Positions 25,413-34,236 of a stretch of DNA of 41,812 nucleotides are shown here, piece by piece. The translations under genes were made by a program, and so were the position numbers. Below the pieces are notes generated by a model. That model was given only the letters and a program-made list of their open reading frames with translations. It searched no databases and was not told where the DNA came from. The stretch is from a virus. Within the stretch, counting starts at the first letter, position 1; every line of letters starts with the position of its first letter. The DNA is taken from the IMG/VR virus record IMGVR_UViG_3300009285_001379, positions 1-41,812 of that record; one strand, given 5' to 3'.

Positions 25413-26345
25413 GTGGGCGCTACAACTCTCCACTACGGGACTCCGATCGTCGGCATTGTCGGCGGGGCGGGGACGTTCCTCGACTTTATGGACGCCCTCC
25501 ACACGGCTTGCGGCAGCCTGACGAAATGGACGATCGAGTCCACGGTCGGGGGCGCGGGGGCTCGAGAGGTGATCGAGCTGTCGGCGGACGGGGGGTCTCT
25601 GCCCGACCAGCGGATCGCCTTCGCGGGCAAAGCTGCCGGGGCGCCGCTAATGCAGGCACCGGATACGTTTCTCGCGAACGCGATTCATGTCGGGTGGACG
25701 CCGGTGCCTGGCTCTACGTTCGTCGGCGCGACGTGGGCGACGGCGACGCCGGCGTTGTGGGGCGCTTCTTTTACGATCCCGTTTTCGAGGTTCAGCGCGG
25801 CGGTCACGTTCGTCGAATTCGTCCTGACTGAAAGCGACGACGACATATGGCTCGTGATTAAGGGTTCGGTCCCTGGGTGGTACGGGGGCCGTGCTGGTGG
25901 GTGGCTCAGGACGCCGATCCTGTCGGAGGGGGAGGGTGCGACCTACGTGCTCGGCGGGTACCAGACCTCTGGTTCGACGGCGATATCCTCCACGTGGAGC
26001 ACGGCCAGCAACTCCTGGATGAATCATGGGACCACGAGCGGGCTGCCACACTCCTACGTGCTCCAACCTGGGACGGCGACTGTGTGGCCCGTCACGAGGT
26101 CTGTGATTGTACCCGCAGCTGGGGCGGGGAAGATCTACGACACGACGGCTGGGGGCAATAGGTTGTATCGACCGATATTTTACCAGCACTCGACGACCTT
26201 CGCGCCGATCGGGGAGGCTCGCGAGACCGTGGAGGTTTCTGGGCAGTATCGGACCTACGCGGGGACGATCGCGACTCCGCAAAAGTATATCGTGATGGCT
26301 CCTTCGACCGTCGCAAATGTGGATGGCGTCGGGCTTTTGGTATGA
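25413..26345 (+). CDS. Baseplate-associated virion protein, unknown
   Basis: A 310-aa beta-rich protein (FTIPFSRFSAAVTFVEFVLTES, WLVIKGSVPGWYGGRAGGWL). It starts at GTG 25413, where GAGGTGATT supplies a near-perfect anti-SD match; the same leader is repeated before the next gene. A GTG two codons earlier lies within the Shine-Dalgarno itself. It has Trp/Gly/Ser-rich loops typical of virion surface proteins and no recognisable domain. It sits just before the gpJ-like gene. Confidence 0.55.
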   Translation: MGATTLHYGTPIVGIVGGAGTFLDFMDALHTACGSLTKWTIESTVGGAGAREVIELSADGGSLPDQRIAFAGKAAGAPLMQAPDTFLANAIHVGWTPVPGSTFVGATWATATPALWGASFTIPFSRFSAAVTFVEFVLTESDDDIWLVIKGSVPGWYGGRAGGWLRTPILSEGEGATYVLGGYQTSGSTAISSTWSTASNSWMNHGTTSGLPHSYVLQPGTATVWPVTRSVIVPAAGAGKIYDTTAGGNRLYRPIFYQHSTTFAPIGEARETVEVSGQYRTYAGTIATPQKYIVMAPSTVANVDGVGLLV

Positions 26346-26356
26346 CGAGGTGATTT

Positions 26357-27523
26357 GTGGGCGTAACAGCTCAGGGCTACAGCTACACGGATTTGCCGAC
26401 GAAGCTGGCTGCGCTTCGACAGAAGCTCTTGCCGCCCGGGCTCACCTTTGCGCCGGGGACGCCGGAATCAGAGCTTACCTACCGGCTGGCGGAAGCGATT
26501 GACGACCAGGCGCTCGAGGTGCGCGATCTGGCTGCACTCCTGGCTCCGTCACAACGGGTTGGAATCTGGCTCGACGACGCGGCGGCGATGGTCGGTATTG
26601 CGAGGGGGACGGGCACACGCTCGAGCGTGGTACTGACCGTGACGGGAGCTCCGAGCACCTTTGTGCTGGCCGGGGCGATCGTCGTGACGAATGCGGACGG
26701 GATCGCCTTTACCTCGCAGAACGACGTCACGCTTTCTCTGGGGGGCGCGGGCTTCGTGACGGCGACGGCTGCGCAGGTCGGTCCGATTTCGGCGCCAGCA
26801 ACAACTCTGCTCAAGACGACCGGGCTGCCAGCCGGAGTGACGCAGGTCACGAACGCAAGCGATGCTGTCCTGGGGCTGGCGGCGGACACGGACTCGAGCC
26901 TGTGGACCGCAATGAGGGACCGGATAGCCTACGCGGGAGCAACGACCTATGACGCGCTCTGGCTGGCGCTGTACGGGTCCGGATCGCTGGCGGGCTGCTC
27001 GGACGTGCGGATCTTCTGGAACGATACCGGGGTGGCCGATGTGGACGGGAGGCCGGCCGGGTCGATCGAGGTCGTGACAATCGGGGGCAACGCGGACGTG
27101 ATCGCTCAGGCGATCTGGGCGCATAGCTGTGGACTCGAGCGGGTCTCGAACGGGCAGACGGCGACCACGACAGTTACTGACGCGGCGGGTGAAACTCATG
27201 ATATAATCCACTCGTATGCCTCAGAGGTCGTGATCTCCATCAATATCACCGTCTTGACCGGCTCCGGCTGGCCGAAAACGGCGGCGGTGGGGATCGCGGC
27301 GGTCAAAGCGGCCATCGTGGCGTACTTTCTCACGCTCCGGATCGGCGGGGTGATTCGCGACCTCTACGTCAAGCGGGAGGTCGCGGAAGTCGCGGGCGTG
27401 GTCGGCGTAACGGTGCTCACGATAGACGCAGACGGGGCCGGGTTCGTCCCGGGTGACTACACTCCGCGGTCGTGGCAGATCTGCCGGGTGATAGCCTCGA
27501 GGATCAACGTGACGGTGACTTGA
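26357..27523 (+). CDS. Baseplate J-like protein
   Basis: A 388-aa baseplate wedge protein of the gpJ/gp47/T4 gp6 type. Family-like features: an N-terminal helical region (TPESELTYRLAEAIDDQALEVRDL), an SQRVGIWLDDAAAMVGIARG segment, a beta domain, then the characteristic C-terminal region with helices around VGIAAVKAAIVAYFLTLRIGGVIRDLYV. GAGGTGAT lies upstream of the GTG start. It forms the iris ring of the baseplate. The next gene follows at a short distance. Confidence 0.8.
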   Translation: MGVTAQGYSYTDLPTKLAALRQKLLPPGLTFAPGTPESELTYRLAEAIDDQALEVRDLAALLAPSQRVGIWLDDAAAMVGIARGTGTRSSVVLTVTGAPSTFVLAGAIVVTNADGIAFTSQNDVTLSLGGAGFVTATAAQVGPISAPATTLLKTTGLPAGVTQVTNASDAVLGLAADTDSSLWTAMRDRIAYAGATTYDALWLALYGSGSLAGCSDVRIFWNDTGVADVDGRPAGSIEVVTIGGNADVIAQAIWAHSCGLERVSNGQTATTTVTDAAGETHDIIHSYASEVVISINITVLTGSGWPKTAAVGIAAVKAAIVAYFLTLRIGGVIRDLYVKREVAEVAGVVGVTVLTIDADGAGFVPGDYTPRSWQICRVIASRINVTVT

Positions 27524-27538
27524 CGGGGGTTGGCGGTG

Positions 27539-27811
27539 ATGATGGATACTCTGAGGATGTGCGCCTTCGGGGATGAGCTCAACGGGCTCCTGGCTGAGTT
27601 GCGGGCATTGCCTCCCGAGGCGGTGCTGAGCGACTCGGGGCGGCTGGTGCTGCTCGAGTGCCTGGCCATCGTCGAAGAGATAGCCGATGCCGTTCGCGCG
27701 CTGTCTCTGGCGGGTGTCCTGCCTGGTTGGGTTGGGCGAATCCTGGCGCCGCTCTTGGGGCTGGTGGCGGCGGCAATCCGGGAGAGGGTCGAAGATGGCG
27801 TTGGAAATTAA
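27539..27811 (+). CDS. Small helical protein, unknown
   Basis: A ~90-aa protein with a Leu/Ala-rich helical composition (LLECLAIVEEIADAVRALSL) and a hydrophobic C-terminal segment WVGRILAPLLGLVAAAIRE. The start is uncertain: ATG at 27539 is taken, ATG 27542 and GTG 27536 being close alternatives. It overlaps the start of the Mom-like gene by 17 bases, as Com overlaps Mom in phage Mu, but it has no cysteines and so is not Com. Its function is unknown. Confidence 0.5.
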   Translation: MMDTLRMCAFGDELNGLLAELRALPPEAVLSDSGRLVLLECLAIVEEIADAVRALSLAGVLPGWVGRILAPLLGLVAAAIRERVEDGVGN

Positions 27812-28278
27812 GGTCGCCAGCTATACCGCCTCCGTTCGTCGCTGGCTGGCGCGAACGGACCACTACTTGAAGAATGCCCCCCCCGGCTGTTTTTTTTGCC
27901 GTCGCGGTGTTGGATGGGTGGCAGTTGCGCGGTCTTTGCCTGGCGGGTCGACCGGTGGCTCGAATGCTGGCACAGGATGGCTCTGTCGGAGAGGTGACCA
28001 GGATGTTTCTCGAGCCGGGACTTCCGCACGGCACGGCAAGCGCGGTGCTTCGATTCGCAGCCGACGAGGCACGGCGGCGCGGAATGGAACGGATGATCGC
28101 CTATCACGACAGAACCCGGCACACCGGGTGCATTTACCGGAAGGCGGGCTTTCGGAAGGATGGTTTGGCCGGTCCGAAAGGCGGATCGTGGGGAACCCGT
28201 GAAGGGCGTGCGGAAACGCAGAACACGCCTAAAAGGCGATGGGTGTTGGACTTGATGGCGTTGAGGGATGTGTTGTAA
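27795..28278 (+). pseudogene. Mom-like DNA modification gene interrupted at a C8/T8 tract
   Basis: The gene begins at ATG 27795 (GAGAGGG upstream) with MALEIKVASYTASVRRWLARTDHYLK and is then cut by a frame change at AATG-C8-GGCTG-T8-GCC (27876-27897). Removing one base from either tract joins it to the +1 frame, which reads PPAVFFAVAVLDGWQL, GRPVARM, EVTRMFL and RHTGCIYRKAGFRKDG, ending 28278. This pattern matches Mom/XF1762-like GNAT-fold proteins; Mom changes adenine to N6-acetamido-adenine and blocks restriction. As written it yields a 135-aa frameshifted product, or an N-truncated protein from ATG 27874. It could be a sequence error, a decayed gene or a slippage switch. Confidence 0.6.
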
Positions 28279-28937
28279 TGGCCTATGAAACCGACATCGA
28301 CGCTCGAGCAATGGGGCTGCTGCCCTGGCAGTATCGGCAGGTGGCCGATCTGGCGTTGCTGTTCGTCGGGTGCTGGGCTCCGGAGTTGCAGGCGCTCGAA
28401 GACGATATCGATGCGTTGAAGTCGACGCAATGGCTTTGGACCACTGCAACCGGAGTGTGGCTCGACGCCTGGGGCGAGCTGGCGCAACTGCCGAGGCCGG
28501 ACGGGCCGGCGTATGAGGATGACGATGTCTACCGGCGGGCGATTGCGGCGCGATGGGCGTCTCGTCGTTCGTTGGGGGATGCGAATTCCCTGATCAAGAT
28601 CGGCGCGGCGCTGTTGGGTCTGGCGCCTGCCTCGAGCGGCATCCACGTCGGGGAGTGGGGCGCGTGGACGCTCTATCTCGATATGCCATCGACTCCGCAG
28701 GCGGAAGAGCGGGCGGTCATGGGCGAGGTGTTCGGCGGCGGGGCGCGGCTGGGGATCTCGCTCGTCGTGACGGTGCCGATCCTGGGGTCGGGGATGTTCG
28801 GCCAGCAGGTCACGCTGGCCCTTCGAGAGGCGGCGGCGCATGCCAGGCACGATGACGTATTTGAGATCGTGCCCGAGTGGCTTTTCATGGATCGACTTCG
28901 GGCCGGGCACTATACGGCCAACACGTTTGGAATCTGA
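28278..28937 (+). CDS. Baseplate wedge protein, gpI / DUF2612-like
   Basis: A 219-aa protein following gpJ as gpI does in P2-like phages. The N-terminus MAYETDIDARAMGLLPWQYR leads to a helical region with ALEDDIDALKSTQWLWTTATGVWLDAWGELAQLPR, a pattern found in DUF2612 tail proteins. It presumably links the wedge to the fibres. The ATG overlaps the Mom-like stop (TAATG). The start and stop agree with the neighbours; the function is inferred from order and composition. Confidence 0.62.
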   Translation: MAYETDIDARAMGLLPWQYRQVADLALLFVGCWAPELQALEDDIDALKSTQWLWTTATGVWLDAWGELAQLPRPDGPAYEDDDVYRRAIAARWASRRSLGDANSLIKIGAALLGLAPASSGIHVGEWGAWTLYLDMPSTPQAEERAVMGEVFGGGARLGISLVVTVPILGSGMFGQQVTLALREAAAHARHDDVFEIVPEWLFMDRLRAGHYTANTFGI

Positions 28938-28948
28938 AGGGAGCGACG

Positions 28949-30001
28949 ATGCCGAAAAGTGTCAACATCCAAGAGGTCGCAGAGCTCAGCGCGGCCATCA
29001 ACACCACGTGGCGCGAACAGGCGCAAGTCCTGACGGCGACGACCACAACTCCGCCTACAGCTGGCCGGCGGGTGACTGTCGTATTTCCGGTGCTGCCTGG
29101 CGTCGGGAATAGCATCAGTGTCGGGATCGATGGCTCCACGGTCACATGGACTTACGACGGTACGTTCAACGGCATCACTGACTTGATCCGGGCGCTGGCG
29201 GGCGTCTATGCCTGCGTCGTGCGGGCGGCGGCGACTTATGAAAGTTGGCGCTGCCAGGATCCCACGGGCACGATTCCAACTGCGGACCAGACCGGGGCGG
29301 GGTTCGAGATCGTCTTCGAGGAGGGGGCGGCGTCCATCGTCACGCTGGCGGTGGGCTCCATCCCGGCGGGCACAGTCCTGGCTGACACGACCGAGGGGAT
29401 CTCCGTCGCTTCGGCGCTCCGGGCGCTTGTCCACCTTCCGGTCGCAGATACGCAGGCAGAGATCGAGGTCAATACCGATCAGATCTTGCTGCGGGCCACT
29501 GGCGCCTACAGGGGGACGGCGGGTAACGCGCTTGATTTCGAGGTCGTCGTTGCGGGCGCGCTGACTCCGCTCTCGATCGTGGTCGTGGGCACGACGATCA
29601 CGATCAACTCGGAAACGGACGCGGGCGTCAACCCGGTCTCGACTGTCGAGGAGGTCCTGCTGGCCCTCCAGAGGTCGGAAGACGTGCTCTCGCTTTGTGA
29701 TGTTGAACAGGGTTCGGCTTATGTCGCGGTCCAGATTATCGCGGCTGAAATCATTACGAACCTCGCGGCAGGGGCGAACGGGTCAATCAACGGTGACCTA
29801 TGGGCCATGCTCGACGACGCGGACGGGGGCGGGGACGGCAACCACTGGGTCCTCGTGACGCCAACGGCTATCAGCGGGGCACTGGCAGAGGATACTGTGG
29901 AGCGGGTCGATTGCTCTGAGTACGCTTACCTCTATTGGCAGTCGACGGCGGTCACTGGGACGTATACGCCTCGAATCGGGCTCTGCGGAGGTGCGGTATG
30001 A
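28949..30001 (+). CDS. Tail fibre-proximal virion protein with beta modules
   Basis: A 350-aa Ala/Thr/Val-rich protein. GGGAG lies 8 bases before the ATG. It contains two or three beta-helix-beta units like those of the sheath insertion (GSTVTWTYDGTFNGITDLIRAL and VGTTITINSETDAGVNPVS with a following helix). It ends in a strand domain (EYAYLYWQSTAVTGTYTPRIG). CTCGAG is absent throughout this gene. Its likely role is a fibre or baseplate attachment protein; no named family was recognised. Confidence 0.55.
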   Translation: MPKSVNIQEVAELSAAINTTWREQAQVLTATTTTPPTAGRRVTVVFPVLPGVGNSISVGIDGSTVTWTYDGTFNGITDLIRALAGVYACVVRAAATYESWRCQDPTGTIPTADQTGAGFEIVFEEGAASIVTLAVGSIPAGTVLADTTEGISVASALRALVHLPVADTQAEIEVNTDQILLRATGAYRGTAGNALDFEVVVAGALTPLSIVVVGTTITINSETDAGVNPVSTVEEVLLALQRSEDVLSLCDVEQGSAYVAVQIIAAEIITNLAAGANGSINGDLWAMLDDADGGGDGNHWVLVTPTAISGALAEDTVERVDCSEYAYLYWQSTAVTGTYTPRIGLCGGAV

Positions 30002-31311
30002 GTTTCCCCTGGCCGGGCCTTCCTGCGGGTTGGGCGAATCAAAGTGTAGTCGGCGACGGGTCGATCCAGGCACTGTCGACGGCCGATCGAAACCGGGGCT
30101 TTCGGATCGATGGCGTGGCGACGCTCCCAAAGGTCAACGCGATCGTCCGCGAGCTCGCCAACCAGCTCGGGTTCCTCTTCCAGGGCTACGGCTCTGGGGG
30201 CGATTCTGCCGGGGCGATCATACACTGGCCAACACTCGGCGAAATGATCGATAACACCCCGGTGGGGCGGGTGGCCTCGTGCGCGGAGTTCACCGGGCTT
30301 GCCGCGCCTTTCGCACGAACGTCGGGGGTTATCGATGCCACCTACGTCTGGACAGACGGAAGCACGGCGCTCTGGTTCGCCTACGACGATGGCGGGGCGG
30401 GAGCGAGCCAATACGGCTCGGTGAGACGGCAGACGATGGCACAAGTGGCCGGGGTCGATTGGGATGTGACCCTGCCCCTGCTGGAAACTGCCGTCTCCAT
30501 AGTTGGGGTGAACGAGTATCTGTACGTCGCGATCGATTACACTGCGGCGTTGGCCCCTGGCGCCATCAGGAAAGTAAACAAGTTGACAGGTCAGACCGTC
30601 TCAAGCGTCATGACGGCGACGGCGGCGGCAGTAAGGAAAATCGTCAGTAATGGCAATATTCTGTGTGTAATTGCCTTCAGCGTGATCGAGGCGTACGATC
30701 TTGACCTCAACCTACTTTGGACATGGGATCGGGGATCGGCGATTGAGGACATCGCCATCACGGGTGACGCGGTTTATGCTGTTGGGGCTCAGGCTGTTGT
30801 GTTTGGGGTCCCAAACGTCAACATCAATCGGATCTCGATTGCGACCGGGCTGAAGACACACCAGAGTATAGATTTGGCTCAAGATCTGGAGCACGTCACC
30901 ACGGATGGGCGGGTGGTCATTGCGACGGCGGACGTTGCAGGGGCTGACAATGTGATCACAGTGACATGCGGGGCACTTCAGACCGTGGAGATGAGACAGG
31001 TTGGCACGGTTTGGCAGCCTCGCAACATTCTAATTGATCACGGATACATCTATTTGGCGATTTTTGATGCCGGGTTGGCGGGGACACTGTTCCAGATTTT
31101 CAGTAGATCTTGGATTCCGGTAGGACAGGTTCTGATTCTGGGACTGGGTCAGTTCGATACGGACGGCATGTCACTATATTTTCCCGGGTCGGTGCTGTCC
31201 GGGTGGAAAAATAGCCGGTTTGACCTTGGCTTTCCCGCTCGCCTTTTCCGCCGGAACGACCCGGAGGTTTCGATTTTCGGACTCTGGAACAAACTTGTAG
31301 TGCCGCTGTAA
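29998..31311 (+). CDS. Probable receptor-binding or tail-tip protein with propeller-like repeats
   Basis: A 437-aa protein (ATGA overlap with the previous stop). The N-terminus (MSFPWPGLPAGWANQSVVGDG, FRIDGVATLPKVNAIVRELANQ) looks like an attachment segment. From ~residue 175 it shows repeats of a strand-turn pattern (YLYVAIDYTAALAPGAIRKV, AYDLDLNLLWTWD, AIEDIAITGDAVYAVGA) suggesting a beta-propeller. This part uses visibly more A/T in third positions than its neighbours and has no CTCGAG, which hints at horizontal exchange of the binding domain. The call is an inference. Confidence 0.5.
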   Translation: MSFPWPGLPAGWANQSVVGDGSIQALSTADRNRGFRIDGVATLPKVNAIVRELANQLGFLFQGYGSGGDSAGAIIHWPTLGEMIDNTPVGRVASCAEFTGLAAPFARTSGVIDATYVWTDGSTALWFAYDDGGAGASQYGSVRRQTMAQVAGVDWDVTLPLLETAVSIVGVNEYLYVAIDYTAALAPGAIRKVNKLTGQTVSSVMTATAAAVRKIVSNGNILCVIAFSVIEAYDLDLNLLWTWDRGSAIEDIAITGDAVYAVGAQAVVFGVPNVNINRISIATGLKTHQSIDLAQDLEHVTTDGRVVIATADVAGADNVITVTCGALQTVEMRQVGTVWQPRNILIDHGYIYLAIFDAGLAGTLFQIFSRSWIPVGQVLILGLGQFDTDGMSLYFPGSVLSGWKNSRFDLGFPARLFRRNDPEVSIFGLWNKLVVPL

Positions 31312-31329
31312 GGGCGGTAGGAGGATCTC

Positions 31330-34185
31330 ATGCACAATCGGATCACAGATGCCGCCGTTTCGACGCGCGGACTCCCTTGCAGTTCCAACGGGCTCGCCTC
31401 CGGGCATGTCCAGCCGATCGCGGCGCTCACAGTGGCGGCGATGTCGGGCTTCGATGGCCTCGCCCTCAATACAGCGGCCTCGGGACGGGCGGTCACGCTG
31501 ACCGATCGGCTGAACGAGGAATACTACCAGTCAGGGCTGACTGAGGGGGCAGAGTATTTTGTCGGGCTCACTGGGCCGGTACTTCTCTCCAGCTTTGCTT
31601 ACGGCGAGGCGTCCCGATCGCTCGGGAAGGTCCTCGGGGGCAAACTCCAGATCGACGTGGGCGATGTGTTCGTTTACGGCGAGACTTCGGGTGACCCAGA
31701 GATGGGCGCGCTGTCGACCCTGACGACGACGGCGAAGACAACGGCAGTGGCCGCGATCAACGAAATCAACGCGCTGGCGGGTGCGGCGATCCCGAAGAGC
31801 GTCCTGGCGGGTGCGGACTACATCGTGACCAGCTCTGGCGCGTCAACGCCTACCGGGGTAGAGGTGCACGAGGCGACGCTTGTCGGGCGCAAGACTGGCG
31901 GGCACGTCGACGATTTGAACGCGGCGGACTCCGAGGCCATCATCCGAGCGGCGCTGGCGGTATCGACCGGAGCGGTGGGTGTGAATTCGCAGAAGGTCTC
32001 GAGTCTCGGGGCGGGGTCCGTGGGAACGGACGCGGCGCGGCTGCAAGACCTGTGGGATCGCGGGCTGCTCCGGTCGGCGCGAGTGGCGAGCACGGCCGAT
32101 ATCCCGGATCCGTTGCTGGCGGCGCCTGACCAGCTTGACGGGGTGAATCCTCTTGTGGTCGGCGATCTGGTCTGGCTCTGGCAGCAGGCTGCGCCTGAGA
32201 CCAACGGGCTTTACCGGGTCGACGTCCTCGGGACTGGCGCCAACGGGCAATGGTCGCGAGTGGTGGATGCGGACGCGGGCTCGGAACTTCGGAGCGGCGC
32301 GCTGGTGTATGTCCGGGCTGGAACGTTGCACGGACTGAGCTATTTTGGCATTACGACACTTGACCCGATCACGGTAGGCGTGACCGGGCTCACGATTGTG
32401 AAACTGCCGAGCCTGGCGGATCTCGCGAGTACTGTAGCAGGCAAGGGCGCGGCGCTGGTTGGTTCGAATGACGCGGGCGGCGTGTACACGGCAACGACGG
32501 TCGAGGGGCAGCTGCAGGAGCTTCGGACGGGGCTCATTGTCGACGCCAACCTCGATGCGGGCGCGGGCGTCGGAGAGGTGGCAGGGTTCGCAGCTCACGC
32601 GGGCGATGGGGCCGTGGCACTTCGGCATCTCAGGCTCACGTTGGATGGGCCGAACAACCGGGCTGAGTTGTCTCGGCAGAACGCGGCGGCCGAGGCTGGG
32701 TTCGTGCTCCACGTCGGAAAGTCGGGGGATGTGACGCCGAGTCAAGATTTCGGGATCACGCTGAACCCGGTGAGCGACGGGGGAGTTGCGAATCCCATGG
32801 CGATCCTGGCGCGCGGTCAGGAGGACGATATCCAGATCTCTGGGCCGGCGCTGATCGACGTGGGCGGCGCTCGGGTCGGAAATGCGGGGGCGGCGACGGT
32901 AGAGACGGATCTGGTCACGTTGGGCCAGATTCGGGCCGATATCCCGGTCAAGGGTGCCTGTCGGGTGGCTACTACGGCGGACATTGCCGACCTTGCGGCG
33001 GGCGCTCCTGATCAGCTTGACGGCGTCAACCCGCTTGTGGTGGGAGATCGCATCCTGGTGCCAGCGCAGACGGCCCCGGCACAGAACGGCATCTATGTGG
33101 TCGATGTCGTGGGGACAGGTGTCAACGGGCAGTGGTCGCGGGCGGTGGACTTCGACGAGACGGAGGAGGTTGACCTCGGGACGCGGGTCTGGGTTTCGCT
33201 GGGGACGCTCTACAACCAGACCGGCTGGTACGTGGCCACGGCGGGCGCAATCGGGGTTGACCCGATCACCTTCGCGCGGTCGCAGGTCGCTACGGACTTC
33301 ACCGCTGCGGATCAGATCCAGGTGTCGACGGCGGCAGATAGCTACGCATCCTTGACCGTGGCGGAAGGCGAGCTTGTGGGGCGGCAGGTGGGGCAGCATG
33401 TGGACGGACTGTCCGGTGCAACGCTCGAGGCCATCATCCGGGCAGGGATCGCGGCGCTGGCCGGGTCGCTGGCGGTGAACTCGCAGAAGGTCACGGGTCT
33501 TGCCCTTTCGACGGCCTCGGGCGAGGCGGTTTCTTACCTTCAGCTCGAGCAAGTGCTGAACGGTGTCATTCCGAACGCGATCCTCGACTTGCCGAATGCG
33601 GTCGTGGACGGAGACTATTTCGAGGTCGGTGCGGACCTCTACGAATGGGACAACGGCGGCGGCACCTTGCAGCCGGGGGCGATCACGGTCCTTTTGGGCG
33701 GCGGCATCGCCGATGCGCGGGCGAACGCGATCGTTGCGGTCAACACTCTCGGGACCGAGAACGTACTGGCGACGGCGACGGCGACGGGGCTGATGATCCA
33801 ACCGGCGACGGCTCCGGGTGGGACGGTCGTTGCGGCGAACCCGTCGATTGTGCTGGCAGAGACGATCGCAGACGCTGCGGATGTCTGGCTGTGCGGCGCG
33901 GTGAACGTGAACACGCTTGGGGGCGAGGCGTATGCGCTCAAGAAGCGATGCCGGGCAACGATCGCGATCACAGCGGCGATGGTGGCGGGGGCATTTTATC
34001 GGCTGTTCGATGCGCCCTTCACTCCGGCGCGGATCTCTGGCATCCTCGTGAAGACGGCGGCGGGGGCGGTTCGGTACGATGTGACGGATCAGTTTACTCT
34101 CGTAGGAAGTTCGTTCTTGTGGACCTCAGCGGGGGCGGTTCATCTGACGAACACGGACGTGCTTGAGGTCGACGTGAGTGAGTAG
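31330..34185 (+). CDS. Long tail fibre protein with duplicated segments
   Basis: A 951-aa protein, the last gene of the tail operon. GGAGG lies 7 bases before the ATG. The shaft contains two duplicated blocks: block A, ~100 aa with PDQLDGVNPLVVGD and NGQWSRxVD, occurs at residues ~251-350 and ~545-648; block B, ~46 aa with VGRxxGxHVD, EAIIRA and VNSQKV, occurs at ~181-226 and ~679-724. The order is B-A-A-B. The C-terminal ~200 residues are different and may form the tip. Fibres of this design trimerise and bind host surface receptors. Confidence 0.7.
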   Translation: MHNRITDAAVSTRGLPCSSNGLASGHVQPIAALTVAAMSGFDGLALNTAASGRAVTLTDRLNEEYYQSGLTEGAEYFVGLTGPVLLSSFAYGEASRSLGKVLGGKLQIDVGDVFVYGETSGDPEMGALSTLTTTAKTTAVAAINEINALAGAAIPKSVLAGADYIVTSSGASTPTGVEVHEATLVGRKTGGHVDDLNAADSEAIIRAALAVSTGAVGVNSQKVSSLGAGSVGTDAARLQDLWDRGLLRSARVASTADIPDPLLAAPDQLDGVNPLVVGDLVWLWQQAAPETNGLYRVDVLGTGANGQWSRVVDADAGSELRSGALVYVRAGTLHGLSYFGITTLDPITVGVTGLTIVKLPSLADLASTVAGKGAALVGSNDAGGVYTATTVEGQLQELRTGLIVDANLDAGAGVGEVAGFAAHAGDGAVALRHLRLTLDGPNNRAELSRQNAAAEAGFVLHVGKSGDVTPSQDFGITLNPVSDGGVANPMAILARGQEDDIQISGPALIDVGGARVGNAGAATVETDLVTLGQIRADIPVKGACRVATTADIADLAAGAPDQLDGVNPLVVGDRILVPAQTAPAQNGIYVVDVVGTGVNGQWSRAVDFDETEEVDLGTRVWVSLGTLYNQTGWYVATAGAIGVDPITFARSQVATDFTAADQIQVSTAADSYASLTVAEGELVGRQVGQHVDGLSGATLEAIIRAGIAALAGSLAVNSQKVTGLALSTASGEAVSYLQLEQVLNGVIPNAILDLPNAVVDGDYFEVGADLYEWDNGGGTLQPGAITVLLGGGIADARANAIVAVNTLGTENVLATATATGLMIQPATAPGGTVVAANPSIVLAETIADAADVWLCGAVNVNTLGGEAYALKKRCRATIAITAAMVAGAFYRLFDAPFTPARISGILVKTAAGAVRYDVTDQFTLVGSSFLWTSAGAVHLTNTDVLEVDVSE
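31870..32008 (+). repeat. Fibre repeat B, copy 1
   Basis: Encodes VGRKTGGHVDDLNAADSEAI followed by NSQKVSSL. The second copy lies at 33364-33501. Protein similarity is clear while the DNA has diverged. Confidence 0.6.
32080..32378 (+). repeat. Fibre repeat A, copy 1
   Basis: Encodes a ~100-residue unit with PDQLDGVNPLVVGD and NGQWSRVVD and ending in DPIT. The second copy lies at 32962-33270. Confidence 0.65.
32962..33270 (+). repeat. Fibre repeat A, copy 2
   Basis: Matches copy 1 at 32080-32378 almost throughout (PDQLDGVNPLVVGD, NGQWSRAVD, DPIT). The two copies are about 880 bases apart. Confidence 0.65.
33364..33501 (+). repeat. Fibre repeat B, copy 2
   Basis: Encodes VGRQVGQHVDGLSGATLEAI and NSQKVTGL, matching copy 1 at 31870-32008 and completing the B-A-A-B arrangement. 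Confidence 0.6.
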
Positions 34186-34236
34186 CCGCTACTAGGCGAT
34201 ATCCTCCCTCACCCGTGCCCATTCGGGCCATTTTGC

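Noticed and set aside
27539-27811. Com-like regulator for the Mom-like gene
   Set aside because: It overlaps the gene as Com does in Mu, but has no zinc-finger cysteines.
31843-33801. 652-codon reverse open frame over the tail fibre
   Set aside because: Arg/Pro-rich shadow of the fibre gene, with no ribosome site or recognisable domain.
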